Assembly: GCF_001881565.1 (NCBI RefSeq)
Contig: NZ_MPDJ01000005.1
Coordinates: 539,890-603,889 of the forward strand
Direction: 5' to 3'
Source: Eisenbergiella tayi
GTDB lineage: Bacteria > Bacillota > Clostridia > Lachnospirales > Lachnospiraceae
DNA length: 64,000 nt
The notes beneath the pieces are model-generated. The model worked only from the letters and a program-made list of their open reading frames with translations. It searched no databases and was not told where the DNA came from. The position numbers were made by a program, and so were the translations under genes. This document shows, piece after piece, positions 8,796 through 18,110 of this stretch. How positions within the stretch are numbered: the first letter of the stretch is position 1; each line of letters opens with the position of its first letter.

Positions 8796-9587
8796 ATGAA
8801 AATTGAAAAAGTAAATGATCATCAGATTCGTTGTACACTTACAAAAGCTGACCTGGCAGATCGTGAATTAAAAATCAGCGAGCTTGCCTATGGTACGGAA
8901 AAAGCAAAAAGCCTTTTCCGCGACATGATGCAGCAGGCATCCCTGAAATTTGGTTTTGAAGCAGAAGATATTCCGCTTATGATAGAAGCTATCCCTCTGA
9001 ACTCCGATTGTATCGTACTCATCATCACTAAGGTGGAGGATCCGGAAGAGCTGGATACCCGTTTTTCCAAATTCGCGCCAAGCGTTCAGGATGATGAGAG
9101 TCTGGATGACATGATCCAGGATCTGAATGAAGGGGCTGACGATGTGCTCGATTTATTCAAGCGTATTCATGAAGGACGCGTCAATGGCTCACAAAACGGA
9201 CAGAAGGCTTCTTATCAGGATGCGGGAACAGCAGAAGATGCGACCGGCAAAGAAAATTCTGCCGACAGCCTGGCATCAGCTGATTCCTCACTCAATCTGG
9301 CAAAGATTTATTCCTTTGATTCATTGAATCATTTAACAAGGCTCGCCCATATTTTGAACGGCTTCTACCACGGTGTAAATTCCCTTTATAAGGATGGAAG
9401 TACCGGACGATATTTCCTTATCGTCACAAGTTCCTCTCATACACCCGAAGAATTCAATAAACTCTGCAACTGCCTGTCCGAATATGGACGCCAGGAAAAA
9501 TCAGTACCCGCCGGAGCAGCTTATTTTGAAGAACACTACGAACTGATAATCAGCGAACGCGCTTTACAGAACTTAAGCAAAATTTAA
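8796..9587 (+). CDS. mecA: Adaptor protein MecA
   Basis: A 263-aa member of the MecA/YpbH family, which delivers substrate proteins to the ClpC-ClpP protease. The N-terminal substrate-binding domain (about residues 1-110) begins MKIEKVNDHQIRCTLT. An acidic, variable linker follows (about 110-165). The C-terminal ClpC-binding domain (about 170-263) shows the typical FDSLNHLTRLAHIL and GRYFLIV segments. It is a stand-alone gene with its own promoter and terminator. Confidence 0.9.
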   Translation: MKIEKVNDHQIRCTLTKADLADRELKISELAYGTEKAKSLFRDMMQQASLKFGFEAEDIPLMIEAIPLNSDCIVLIITKVEDPEELDTRFSKFAPSVQDDESLDDMIQDLNEGADDVLDLFKRIHEGRVNGSQNGQKASYQDAGTAEDATGKENSADSLASADSSLNLAKIYSFDSLNHLTRLAHILNGFYHGVNSLYKDGSTGRYFLIVTSSSHTPEEFNKLCNCLSEYGRQEKSVPAGAAYFEEHYELIISERALQNLSKI

Positions 9588-9603
9588 TCATGCATTGCAA
9601 AAA

Positions 9604-9633
9604 GGCACGTACATTTCTGCACGTGCCTTTTTT
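9604..9633. terminator. Intrinsic terminator between mecA and the DUF1858 gene
   Basis: Stem GGCACGT (9604-9610) and ACGTGCC (9621-9627) with T6 on the plus strand. Five A's on the left allow it to work on the minus strand too, so it serves both convergent genes. Confidence 0.85.
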
Positions 9634-9646
9634 GTGATAATACATT

Positions 9647-9838
9647 TTATAATGCTTCGATTTTACTCATCAAATCATTAATATCCATTCCATGAACCAT
9701 AGCAGCTTCTTCCAGGCTCTCTCCCTGAGCGGAAGGACATCCCAGACAATGCATGCCTGCTTCCATCAAAATGGAAGCTACATCGGGATTGGTTCTTAAA
9801 ATTTCACCAATTGTCATTTCTTTCGTAATTCCAGCCAT
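9647..9838 (-). CDS. DUF1858 (hybrid-cluster-associated redox disulfide) protein
   Basis: A 63-aa protein of the DUF1858 family. It is a small helical domain often fused to or encoded near redox enzymes in anaerobes. It starts with the typical ITKEMTIGEIL segment and contains the two conserved cysteines in HCLGCPSAQ (CxxC). The ATG at 9838 has AGGAGG 8 nt upstream; the open frame to 9925 is not used. The function is unproven; a redox-sensing or cofactor role is inferred from the CxxC. Confidence 0.85.
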   Translation of the reverse strand: MAGITKEMTIGEILRTNPDVASILMEAGMHCLGCPSAQGESLEEAAMVHGMDINDLMSKIEAL

Positions 9839-10050
9839 TATGCCATCCTCCTTTTCCTCTGAAACTATCAGCGGCGCATGCCTGCCGATTTCTCTTAGTA
9901 TAATACTTTTCCCTGAAATACGCAAGATATGCGTTTTTCTTTAAATATAAAAATTTTCGAAATAAAGTTATATACTTTACTCTTATTGATCGATTTTTAT
10001 TAAAAAAGCATAAAACCGCCCTTTGTTTGAGAAAAAGAACAGTCCGCGCC

Positions 10051-10079
10051 TTGACGAAGCACTTTAGGAAACATATAAT
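10051..10079 (+). promoter_or_regulatory. Promoter of the split pfl operon
   Basis: TTGACG (10051-10056), a 17-nt spacer and TATAAT (10074-10079): an almost ideal housekeeping promoter. It leaves a leader of about 115 nt before the pflB start, rich in GC and with several short complementary segments. Confidence 0.8.
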
Positions 10080-10202
10080 ACAGATGCGGGTGACGCCTGA
10101 CAGAGGTCTTATCCGCCGTTTTACCCGGCAGACGGCTCCGCCGTGCTGCTGACTGATTATCTTACAGTTCATGCTGCTTTGGCAGCGAAAAGGAGGAAAA
10201 TC

Positions 10203-12248
10203 TTGAGAACAGAATGGAATGGTTTTATTGGCGGTGATTGGGAACATGAAATCAACGTGCGTGATTTCATCCAAAACAATTACCACCCTTATGACGGGGA
10301 TGAAGCTTTTCTCGCAGGCCCTACCCGGAATACTCTGGATCTTTGGGAACAGGTGCTGGATCTGAGCCGCAAAGAAAGAGAAGCCGGCGGTGTCCTGGAT
10401 ATGGATACAAAGGTCATTTCCACCATTACGTCCCATGGTCCCGGATATCTTGATAAATCCAAAGAAACTATTGTAGGAGTGCAGACTGATGCTCCCTTTA
10501 AACGTTCTTTACAGCCTTATGGAGGAATCCGTATGGCGCAGAAGGCGTGTGCCGATAATGGCTATACCCTCGATCCTGAGGTGGAGGAATTCTTTTCCAC
10601 TCACAGAAAAACGCATAATGCAGGTGTTTTTGATGCCTATACCTCAGAAATGCGCGCGTGCCGGAGCGCCCACATCATAACAGGCCTTCCGGATGCCTAC
10701 GGACGGGGAAGAATCATCGGTGATTACAGAAGAATTGCCCTCTACGGAATTGATCGTCTCATTGAGGACAAGCTTGCACAGAAGGATTCCACCGGCAGTG
10801 TAATGACTGATGATGTCATCCGTCTCAGGGAAGAAATTTCCGAACAGATTGTCGCTCTGAAAATGATGAAACAGATGGCTGCTTCCTATGGCTGTGATAT
10901 TTCCAGACCGGCCGCAAATGTTCAGGAGGCCATCCAGGCCACTTATTTCGGTTATCTCTCCGCAGTGAAGGAACAGAACGGCGCCGCCATGTCACTTGGC
11001 CGCACCTCAACCTTCCTTGATGTCTATGCGGAACGTGATCTTGCACTGGGAACCTTTACGGAAGAACAGATTCAGGAATTCGTGGATCACTTCATCATGA
11101 AGCTGAGAATTATAAAATTTGCCCGTACTCCGGAATATAACGATCTCTTTTCCGGCGATCCTGTCTGGATTACCGAATCCCTGGCAGGTGTTGGCGTGGA
11201 CGGACGCCACATGGCGACAAAAATGTCCTTCCGCTATCTGAATACCTTAACCAACCTGGGGCCTTCTCCCGAGCCCAACCTGACGGTTCTGTGGTCCACC
11301 AGACTTCCGCTTAACTTCAAGCGCTACTGTGCGAAGATGTCCATCCAGACCTCTTCCATCCAGTATGAAAATGATGATCTGATGCGTGTGACCCACGGTG
11401 ATGATTACGGCATCGCCTGCTGTGTATCTTCTATGAGAATCGGCAAGGAAATGCAGTTCTTCGGAGCCCGGGCGAACCTGGCAAAATGTCTTCTTTATGC
11501 ATTAAACGGCGGCATTGACGAGAAGAGCAGAAAGCAAATCGGGCCGAAATACCGGAAGTATGAAGGGGATGTCCTGGAATACGACAAGGTTATGGAAGCC
11601 TTTCACGATATGATGGAATGGCTGGCCGGCGTTTATGTAAATACCTTGAATGTCATCCATTACATGCATGATAAATATTGTTATGAAAGAGCGCAGATGT
11701 CCCTTCATGACAGAGATGTGCGCCGGTATTTCGCTACCGGTATCGCAGGTCTTTCCGTAGTGGCGGATTCACTTTCCGCCATCAAGTACGCAAAGGTGGA
11801 ACCCATCCGTGATGAGTCCGGTATTATCGTGGATTTCAAAACAACCGGTGATTTCCCCAAATACGGAAATGATGACGACAGAGTGGATACCATAGCAAGA
11901 GAACTGGTTTCCAGTTTCATGACTATGGTCAGAAGACATCATACCTACAGGGATGGTTTCCCCACTACTTCCGTACTGACCATCACTTCCAATGTGGTAT
12001 ATGGAAAAGCTACCGGAGCCACACCGGACGGACGTAAGGCCGGAGAACCCTTCGCCCCCGGAGCCAATCCCATGCACGGAAGGGACAGCCACGGAGCCGT
12101 AGCTTCTATGGCATCCGTAGCCAAGCTGCCCTTTAAGGATGCGCAGGATGGTATTTCCAACACCTTTACCATCATCCCCGGAGCCCTCGGAAAAGAGGAT
12201 GAGGTTTTTGCAGGCGACATTGAAATCGACCTGAATCTGAACGAATAA
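10203..12248 (+). CDS. pflB: Pyruvate formate-lyase core subunit (lacks glycyl-radical domain)
   Basis: A core of 682 aa that converts pyruvate and CoA to acetyl-CoA and formate in the cytoplasm. It aligns end to end with E. coli PflB from the start (WNGFIGGDWEHEINVRDFIQ) to the LGKEDEV segment. The catalytic cysteine pair is intact (Cys406-Cys407 in YGIACCVSS, equivalent to 418/419). It then stops: the last ~65 residues of a normal ~750-760 aa enzyme, which carry the radical glycine, are missing. That piece is encoded two genes downstream. The start is TTG at 10203, with AAGGAGG 6 nt upstream and the first conserved residues immediately after. It is the first gene of the operon. Confidence 0.93.
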   Translation: MRTEWNGFIGGDWEHEINVRDFIQNNYHPYDGDEAFLAGPTRNTLDLWEQVLDLSRKEREAGGVLDMDTKVISTITSHGPGYLDKSKETIVGVQTDAPFKRSLQPYGGIRMAQKACADNGYTLDPEVEEFFSTHRKTHNAGVFDAYTSEMRACRSAHIITGLPDAYGRGRIIGDYRRIALYGIDRLIEDKLAQKDSTGSVMTDDVIRLREEISEQIVALKMMKQMAASYGCDISRPAANVQEAIQATYFGYLSAVKEQNGAAMSLGRTSTFLDVYAERDLALGTFTEEQIQEFVDHFIMKLRIIKFARTPEYNDLFSGDPVWITESLAGVGVDGRHMATKMSFRYLNTLTNLGPSPEPNLTVLWSTRLPLNFKRYCAKMSIQTSSIQYENDDLMRVTHGDDYGIACCVSSMRIGKEMQFFGARANLAKCLLYALNGGIDEKSRKQIGPKYRKYEGDVLEYDKVMEAFHDMMEWLAGVYVNTLNVIHYMHDKYCYERAQMSLHDRDVRRYFATGIAGLSVVADSLSAIKYAKVEPIRDESGIIVDFKTTGDFPKYGNDDDRVDTIARELVSSFMTMVRRHHTYRDGFPTTSVLTITSNVVYGKATGATPDGRKAGEPFAPGANPMHGRDSHGAVASMASVAKLPFKDAQDGISNTFTIIPGALGKEDEVFAGDIEIDLNLNE

Positions 12249-12263
12249 AAAAGGAGCTGTTTT

Positions 12264-12473
12264 ATGGATCAGAAGGCTATGATAGATGATTTGGTCCGGA
12301 TGCTGGACGCTGGTGCAGCAAAAGGCGTAGGCCATATCAACGTCGCTTATGACGAAGCCCTGCCGGACAGCAAAGAAATACAGACCTTGGGGTGCCCGGA
12401 CTGCTCAGCCGCACCGCTGGCGTGCAGCGTTCCCACCCTCCATGAGGGCCTTGACGGGACCGAAGACGAATAA
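12264..12473 (+). CDS. GrcA-like mini-protein with CxxC, no radical glycine
   Basis: A 69-aa protein. Residues 5-29 (AMIDDLVRMLDAGAAKGVGHINVAY) are a clear paralogue of residues 6-30 of the downstream glycyl-radical subunit: about 13 of 25 positions are identical by eye. After that the resemblance stops. Instead of the RVSGY loop it has Cys44-Cys47 (GCPDC) and Cys54, and an acidic tail. It has its own AAGGAG site 15 nt after the pflB stop, so it is not a frameshift remnant. The function is unknown. It may dock at the same core surface as the radical subunit (inference). Confidence 0.8.
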   Translation: MDQKAMIDDLVRMLDAGAAKGVGHINVAYDEALPDSKEIQTLGCPDCSAAPLACSVPTLHEGLDGTEDE

Positions 12474-12503
12474 CCCACTCAATAAAAGAAAGGAATACAA
12501 ACT

Positions 12504-12746
12504 ATGGAAGCAAACAGCGCACAGATAGATAACCTTGTTTCTTTACTTGACGGCTATGCAGAAAAAGGCGGCCATCATCTCAATGTAAATGTATTAAACC
12601 GTGAGACTCTTCTGGATGCCCAGAAGCATCCGGAAAATTATCCCCAGCTGACCATCCGTGTATCCGGCTATGCCGTTAACTTCATCAAGCTTACACCGGA
12701 ACAGCAGGCGGATGTTATTTCCCGTACGTTCCACGAAGCTCTGTAA
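12504..12746 (+). CDS. Stand-alone glycyl-radical subunit of pyruvate formate-lyase
   Basis: An 80-aa protein equal to the C-terminal domain of PflB. It contains LLDGYAEKGGHHLNVNV, then YPQLTIRVSGYAVNF with the radical glycine at residue 55 (E. coli Gly734), and ends ADVISRTFHEAL like the full enzyme. It should bind the core encoded by pflB and be activated by the radical-SAM activase. E. coli GrcA (YfiD) is a comparable spare part, but there the main enzyme also has its own domain; here the core does not. AAAGGAA lies 9 nt upstream. A terminator follows. Confidence 0.92.
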   Translation: MEANSAQIDNLVSLLDGYAEKGGHHLNVNVLNRETLLDAQKHPENYPQLTIRVSGYAVNFIKLTPEQQADVISRTFHEAL

Positions 12747-12785
12747 CCGCATAAATCCATAATTGCATTTTAAGCAGTTATAAGG

Positions 12786-12815
12786 GGGACTGGCGCATAT
12801 GCGGCAGTCCCTTTT
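12786..12815 (+). terminator. Terminator of the split pfl operon
   Basis: Outer stem GGGACTG (12786-12792) and CAGTCCC (12805-12811), with GCATATGC inside and TTTT after it. It separates the three pfl genes from the winged-helix gene. Confidence 0.8.
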
Positions 12816-12832
12816 CAGTCCGCTTCCATCGA

Positions 12833-12861
12833 TTGTGAAAATCCGTTTTTCATGGTATACT
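12833..12861 (+). promoter_or_regulatory. Promoter of the winged-helix gene
   Basis: TTGTGA (12833-12838), a 17-nt spacer and TATACT (12856-12861). The start codon is about 93 nt downstream. Confidence 0.75.
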
Positions 12862-12953
12862 TTATTACTGAAACACGGGCTTGTCCATAAGGCAGCGGAA
12901 CTCTTACAGAAAGGCATGCCCGATTAACAGCAGTCTGTGATGGAGGGTTTGAT

Positions 12954-14204
12954 ATGCAGGCCAATCGCAGTAAATCATCCGGTTCCGGAACCGCGCTTTT
13001 GTCCCTTACCAGGGAGCAGATCCTCTCCTTCCGGCTTAAAAGCCATAACTTAACAGGAATATCTCCGTCCGATATTCCCGATGCCTTTGGAGGGTGGATT
13101 ATGCAGAACTCACCTCCCGGGGCCTGGGAATTATCTGTCTTCTCACGGATGCCTGATATTACCCTTTCCGCATTAGATGAAGCTCTTACCGAATCCCGGA
13201 CACTCATTCAGGCCTGGAGCCTGAGAGGCGCCCCCTGTATCTTTCCGGTGCAGGATTGTGACGTTTTTCTCACGGCCCTGATACCCGAAAATGAACCCTG
13301 GATATATACAAGAGGCATTGCACTCGTCCTTGAACATTTACATATGTCAATGGAGGAACTGCTCCCTCTTGTAAAAAATGCCGCCCTGATTCTGAATGAA
13401 AATGAAATAGTCGGAAAGCCTTCTCTGGATCATATCCTGGCCGAAGAAGCCGCCAAATCTCTTGACAGCGTAAAAAGAGAACTCTGGTATTCCCCGTCCT
13501 TTTTTTCACCCGAACAGACCATGGGAGAAGCCGCCGTTTCCTTTCTTCTTCGACCCTGCTCTTTAGAAAAGCTTGTTGTATTCGGCAAACGGGAAAAGAA
13601 CTTACCCACCTTTACTTCTCTGCGGAGCTGGAGTCCATCTGTCTTCGATCCGGACCGCCGCGTACCGTCTCCCACAGCCGTACTGGTGAAACGCTTTCTG
13701 CACAGCAATGGGCCTGCTTCTCCGGCAATGCTTGCCGACACACTGGGCTGTTCCCCCGCCCAGGCCAAACGCATGTGGAAGGACGCGGAACGCATCTATC
13801 CGATTATCCCTGTCCGGTCAGGCAATAAAACGGCTTTTATTCTGGAAGAAGACCTTCCTTCTTTCATGGCGCCGGACTCATCTCTTACCGACTGCGATAT
13901 GTCTGTTGCCATCCTTGCGCCCCACGATCCGTATCTGGATGTCCATGACCGTGAGCTCCTGCTTCCTGATAAGCAGCTTCAGAAGCAGGTCTGGAAGACA
14001 GTAGGGAACCCCGGTGTAATCCTTCGGGGAGGTATGATCGCCGGGATCTGGCGTTCAGCAAGAAAAAACGGTTCGCTGTCAGCCGAGTTTTCTCTTTGGT
14101 TCACTCCATCCGCCTCACATAAGAAAATAATAGAACGATGGTTTGAAGGCTATGCCAAATTGTACGATTTAAAGCAAAAAGAATTAAAAATAAATATTAT
14201 GTAA
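12954..14204 (+). CDS. Winged-helix DNA-binding protein, HTH_42 / AlkX-AlkZ-like
   Basis: A 416-aa protein of the HTH_42 (PF06224, formerly DUF1006) family, which includes the DNA crosslink glycosylases YcaQ/AlkX and AlkZ. The typical N-terminal features are a helical region ending GGWIMQNSPPGAWELSVFSR, then LIQAWSLRGAPCIF. Glycosylases carry a Q-x-Q/D motif after GG; here the corresponding positions read IMQ, so the first catalytic Gln seems absent. The C-terminus (about residues 330-400) has the usual beta-rich domain. It lies between the pfl genes and the activase but has its own promoter. A DNA repair or DNA-binding role is inferred from family only. Confidence 0.75.
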   Translation: MQANRSKSSGSGTALLSLTREQILSFRLKSHNLTGISPSDIPDAFGGWIMQNSPPGAWELSVFSRMPDITLSALDEALTESRTLIQAWSLRGAPCIFPVQDCDVFLTALIPENEPWIYTRGIALVLEHLHMSMEELLPLVKNAALILNENEIVGKPSLDHILAEEAAKSLDSVKRELWYSPSFFSPEQTMGEAAVSFLLRPCSLEKLVVFGKREKNLPTFTSLRSWSPSVFDPDRRVPSPTAVLVKRFLHSNGPASPAMLADTLGCSPAQAKRMWKDAERIYPIIPVRSGNKTAFILEEDLPSFMAPDSSLTDCDMSVAILAPHDPYLDVHDRELLLPDKQLQKQVWKTVGNPGVILRGGMIAGIWRSARKNGSLSAEFSLWFTPSASHKKIIERWFEGYAKLYDLKQKELKINIM

Positions 14205-14283
14205 ATAACTAACAACATCTGCTCACCAGAGGGCAAATTTCTAAAGAAATTGCATTTTGCTCCGCAAAACATGGAGGATTATT

Positions 14284-15069
14284 ATGCAGACAAATATACC
14301 GACCAATACGCAGGGACGCATACATTCCATCGAAAGCTTCGGTACCGTTGACGGGCCGGGTGTGCGGTTTGTCATTTTCCTGCAGGGCTGTCCCATGCGC
14401 TGCGCCTACTGCCATAATCCCGATACCTGGGAACTGAATGCAGGAACCCCGGCTTCCCCGGCCAAAATTATGGAACGCTACGAACGCAACAAAAGCTTTT
14501 ATAAAGACGGAGGCATCACCGTGACCGGCGGGGAGCCTCTGCTTCAGTTGGATTTTCTTATTGAATTATTTACCCTTGCCAAAAAAGAAAATATTCATAC
14601 CTGTATCGATACCTCCGGCATCCCTTTCGCACTCTCCAATAAGGAATGGATGGAAAAGCTGAAAACGTTGATGTCCATGACAGATCTCGTCATGCTGGAT
14701 ATCAAGCATATCGATCCCAAAGCACATAAAAACCTCACGGGCTGCTCCAACGACAACATTCTGCGTTTTGCCCGGTATCTGGACAGGGAAAAAATACCGG
14801 TCTGGATACGCCATGTTGTTGTTCCCACGGTTACCGATGATGAAGCCAGCCTTTACCGGTTAGGCTGGTTTATCGGAGGCCTGGGCAATCTGAAGGCGCT
14901 TGATGTGCTTCCCTATCATACCATGGGCAAAGTAAAATATGAAAAGCTGGGCATTCCCTACCGCCTGGAAGGCATTCCTCCCATGGACAGGCCCACTCTT
15001 CTTCTGAAAAAGCAGGCCATTTTAAAAGGGATCCGGGACCGCCGGAACCAGCGGCAGCCCGCCTCGTAA
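14284..15069 (+). CDS. pflA: Pyruvate formate-lyase activating enzyme (radical SAM)
   Basis: A 261-aa radical S-adenosylmethionine enzyme that abstracts a hydrogen from the radical glycine of PFL. The [4Fe-4S]-binding CX3CX2C motif is in GCPMRCAYCHNPDTW. The SAM-binding glycine-rich segment TVTGGEPLLQ and the C-terminal DVLPYHTMGKVKYE block are as in PflA. The ATG at 14284 has GGAGG 7 nt upstream; the frame upstream to 14257 is not needed. Its natural substrate here should be the separate 80-aa glycyl-radical subunit, presumably bound to the core. Confidence 0.93.
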   Translation: MQTNIPTNTQGRIHSIESFGTVDGPGVRFVIFLQGCPMRCAYCHNPDTWELNAGTPASPAKIMERYERNKSFYKDGGITVTGGEPLLQLDFLIELFTLAKKENIHTCIDTSGIPFALSNKEWMEKLKTLMSMTDLVMLDIKHIDPKAHKNLTGCSNDNILRFARYLDREKIPVWIRHVVVPTVTDDEASLYRLGWFIGGLGNLKALDVLPYHTMGKVKYEKLGIPYRLEGIPPMDRPTLLLKKQAILKGIRDRRNQRQPAS

Positions 15070-15129
15070 AATCTGTATATTTGTTCTTTAAAAAGTACAA
15101 AAAATCGCCGTATATTCACAAAAAATGTC

Positions 15130-15158
15130 TTGTACAAAATCATTTTCTATATTAGAAT
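15130..15158 (+). promoter_or_regulatory. Ferredoxin promoter
   Basis: TTGTAC (15130-15135), a 17-nt spacer and TAGAAT (15153-15158), about 40 nt before the ferredoxin start. Confidence 0.65.
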
Positions 15159-15159
15159 A

Positions 15160-15178
15160 GGTAATGATAATCAATAGA
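15160..15178 (+). promoter_or_regulatory. Possible Fur-type iron box
   Basis: GGTAATGATAATCAATAGA matches 15 of 19 positions of the classical Fur box (GATAATGATAATCATTATC, recalled from the literature). It lies directly downstream of the -10 element, where a bound repressor would block transcription. Confidence 0.4.
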
Positions 15179-15198
15179 GAATAAAGGAGGATATCATT

Positions 15199-15369
15199 AT
15201 GGCATATGTAATTAACGATTCTTGTGTAAGCTGCGGAACCTGCGAAGGACAGTGTCCTGTTGGCGCTATCTCTGCAGGAGATTCTCAGTATGTAATCGAT
15301 GCTGATACCTGTATCTCCTGTGGTTCTTGCGCAGGCGTTTGCCCTACAGGTGCAATCTCTGAGGAATAA
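15199..15369 (+). CDS. 2[4Fe-4S] clostridial-type ferredoxin
   Basis: A 56-aa electron carrier with two CxxCxxCxxxCP motifs (CVSCGTCEGQCPVG and CISCGSCAGVCPTG), giving two [4Fe-4S] clusters. Length and layout are those of the small ferredoxins of clostridia. It transfers electrons in the cytoplasm, for example between pyruvate metabolism and hydrogenase. Its nearness to pflA suggests it could supply electrons to the activase (inference). AAAGGAGG lies 8 nt upstream of the ATG. Its own promoter and terminator flank it. Confidence 0.93.
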   Translation: MAYVINDSCVSCGTCEGQCPVGAISAGDSQYVIDADTCISCGSCAGVCPTGAISEE

Positions 15370-15399
15370 TCCCGGAAAACACACATAAGAAGCATTCAA

Positions 15400-15439
15400 G
15401 AAAGAAGCATTCAAAAAAATGAATGCTTCTTTCTTTTTT
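15400..15439 (+). terminator. Ferredoxin terminator
   Basis: 14-bp stem GAAAGAAGCATTCA (15400-15413) and TGAATGCTTCTTTC (15420-15433) with T6. The stem covers the last codons of the convergent MerR gene. Confidence 0.85.
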
Positions 15440-16163
15440 CTCCGTTAGCAGCCGCCTTGCTCTCCTCCTGTTTTTTCTGTTCCTTTTTTTCTCTTCCGGT
15501 AAGTCTCTTCCTGCTGCGCTGCCGGAGCAGCTCGTCCAGTTTTCTGTAATGCTCTTCTTCTCTGTCGATTCTCAGCTGTTCCCTTCGTTCATTTTCTTCT
15601 TCCTGCACACGGAACTGGTAGTCCATTTCCTTCATGATGGTTTCTTTGATTTCTCTTGTGAGATCTTCATTATTTTCCCTTACCGCCTGGGAAATCAGAC
15701 TGTGCAGAAGCAGCTGAAGCCGTGCTCCCTTATCCTGTATATCCCGGCCTCCGGTTTCCGAAAGTTCCTCCTGTACGTTGCGGGCGGCCTGGCTGTGTTC
15801 TCTGAGGGGAACCATTACCTGCATGCTGCTGTCCGTGAGTACTGTACGGATCGCCTTCAGCTGAAGCCCCTGCTCTTTCAGCTTTTTAATTTCCTTAAAC
15901 TGCTCCACGTCCTCCTTTGTATAATACCTGTGCCCTAAATCATTTCTGCGTATGGGCAGCTTCAGTTCTTCTTCCCAATACCGGAGCACGTGGCTTTCCA
16001 CTCCCACCAGCTTTGCGGTTTCCGAAATCAGGAACATATCCTTTTCCGGTTCCTGCTTTTTTCCTTCCTCCGTTCTATTTTTTGCCGTCATTTCTTCTTC
16101 GTTCCTGCCTGTCCTCTCCTCTTTTAACAAAATCACCTTACTGCTTTCTTTTTTATTTCCCAT
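15411..16163 (-). CDS. MerR-family regulator with long coiled C-terminus
   Basis: A 250-aa protein. A MerR-type winged helix (about residues 40-110) contains FLISETAKLVGVESHVLRYWEEE and GHRYYTKEDVEQFKEI, typical of DNA-binding MerR domains. The rest is helical and charged, predicted coiled coil, ending in a very basic tail (RKRLTGREKKEQKK). No effector-binding domain or cysteine sensor is seen. It starts at the ATG at 16163 with AGGAGG 5 nt upstream. The targets are unknown. It resembles the MerR-like cell-division or chromosome proteins of Firmicutes only in general layout. Confidence 0.8.
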   Translation of the reverse strand: MGNKKESSKVILLKEERTGRNEEEMTAKNRTEEGKKQEPEKDMFLISETAKLVGVESHVLRYWEEELKLPIRRNDLGHRYYTKEDVEQFKEIKKLKEQGLQLKAIRTVLTDSSMQVMVPLREHSQAARNVQEELSETGGRDIQDKGARLQLLLHSLISQAVRENNEDLTREIKETIMKEMDYQFRVQEEENERREQLRIDREEEHYRKLDELLRQRSRKRLTGREKKEQKKQEESKAAANGEKRKKHSFF

Positions 16164-16244
16164 GCTTTCCTCCTGTCTGCCGTCTGACGGCACTTCCTTT
16201 TTATATAAGCTACGATGAACTGGTTTATCCGGTTATCTATATAA

Positions 16245-16282
16245 AAAAAGAGAACTCCGGCATAACCGTATGTTCTCTTTTG
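16245..16282 (-). terminator. Terminator of the gdpP-rplI-dnaB operon
   Basis: On the minus strand, AAAAGAGAAC and GTTCTCTTTTTTT flank a 16-nt loop, ending in T7. It lies about 30 nt after the dnaB stop codon. Confidence 0.7.
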
Positions 16283-16311
16283 TAAGTGTATTCCTATTTT
16301 GTTGTGCACAG

Positions 16312-17652
<1,341 letters not shown>

Positions 17653-17666
17653 TGATAATTCCTTCT

Positions 17667-18110
17667 TTATTCTTCTACTTTAACCTTCAGTATACCAGTT
17701 ACCTTCTGATGCAGCTTCACGGGTACATCATAGGTCCCGAACGCTTTGATCGCATCAGTCAGCTGAATCTTTTTCTTGTCAATGTCCAGTCCGCACTGAT
17801 CCTTGAATGCGGTGGCTATTTCCTTGGAGGAAACGGAGCCGAACACCCTTCCGCCTTCTCCGGCCTTCATCTTAATCACAACGGATTTGCTCTCCAGATC
17901 CTTTGCAAAAGCCTGAGCCGCTTCCAGTATTTCTTTTGCCTTCTTTTCTTCGTTGGCATTCTGCAGCTTCAGGTCATTCAGATTCTTTGTATTGGCTTCC
18001 AGGCCCAGCTTTTTAGGCAGTATAAAGTTTCTGGCATAGCCGTCATTTACATTTACAATTTCACCCTTTTTCCCCAGGGCTTTTACATCTTCCAGTAATA
18101 TAACCTTCAT
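17667..18110 (-). CDS. rplI: 50S ribosomal protein L9
   Basis: 147-aa bL9. The N-terminal RNA-binding domain has the signature KVILLEDVKALGKKGEIVNV and GYARNFILPKK; a long connecting helix and C-terminal domain follow. Its start codon overlaps the gdpP stop (TAATG), so translation is coupled. Confidence 0.97.
   Translation of the reverse strand: MKVILLEDVKALGKKGEIVNVNDGYARNFILPKKLGLEANTKNLNDLKLQNANEEKKAKEILEAAQAFAKDLESKSVVIKMKAGEGGRVFGSVSSKEIATAFKDQCGLDIDKKKIQLTDAIKAFGTYDVPVKLHQKVTGILKVKVEE

Noticed and set aside
10020..10045. Rex-type redox operator upstream of pfl
   Set aside because: TTGTT and GAACA half-sites are seen, but the spacing and centre do not match the consensus.
12246..12504. 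Frameshift or pseudogene explanation for the split PFL
   Set aside because: Each of the three frames has its own start, ribosome site and stop, and an extra paralogue lies between; a simple mutation would not create this.
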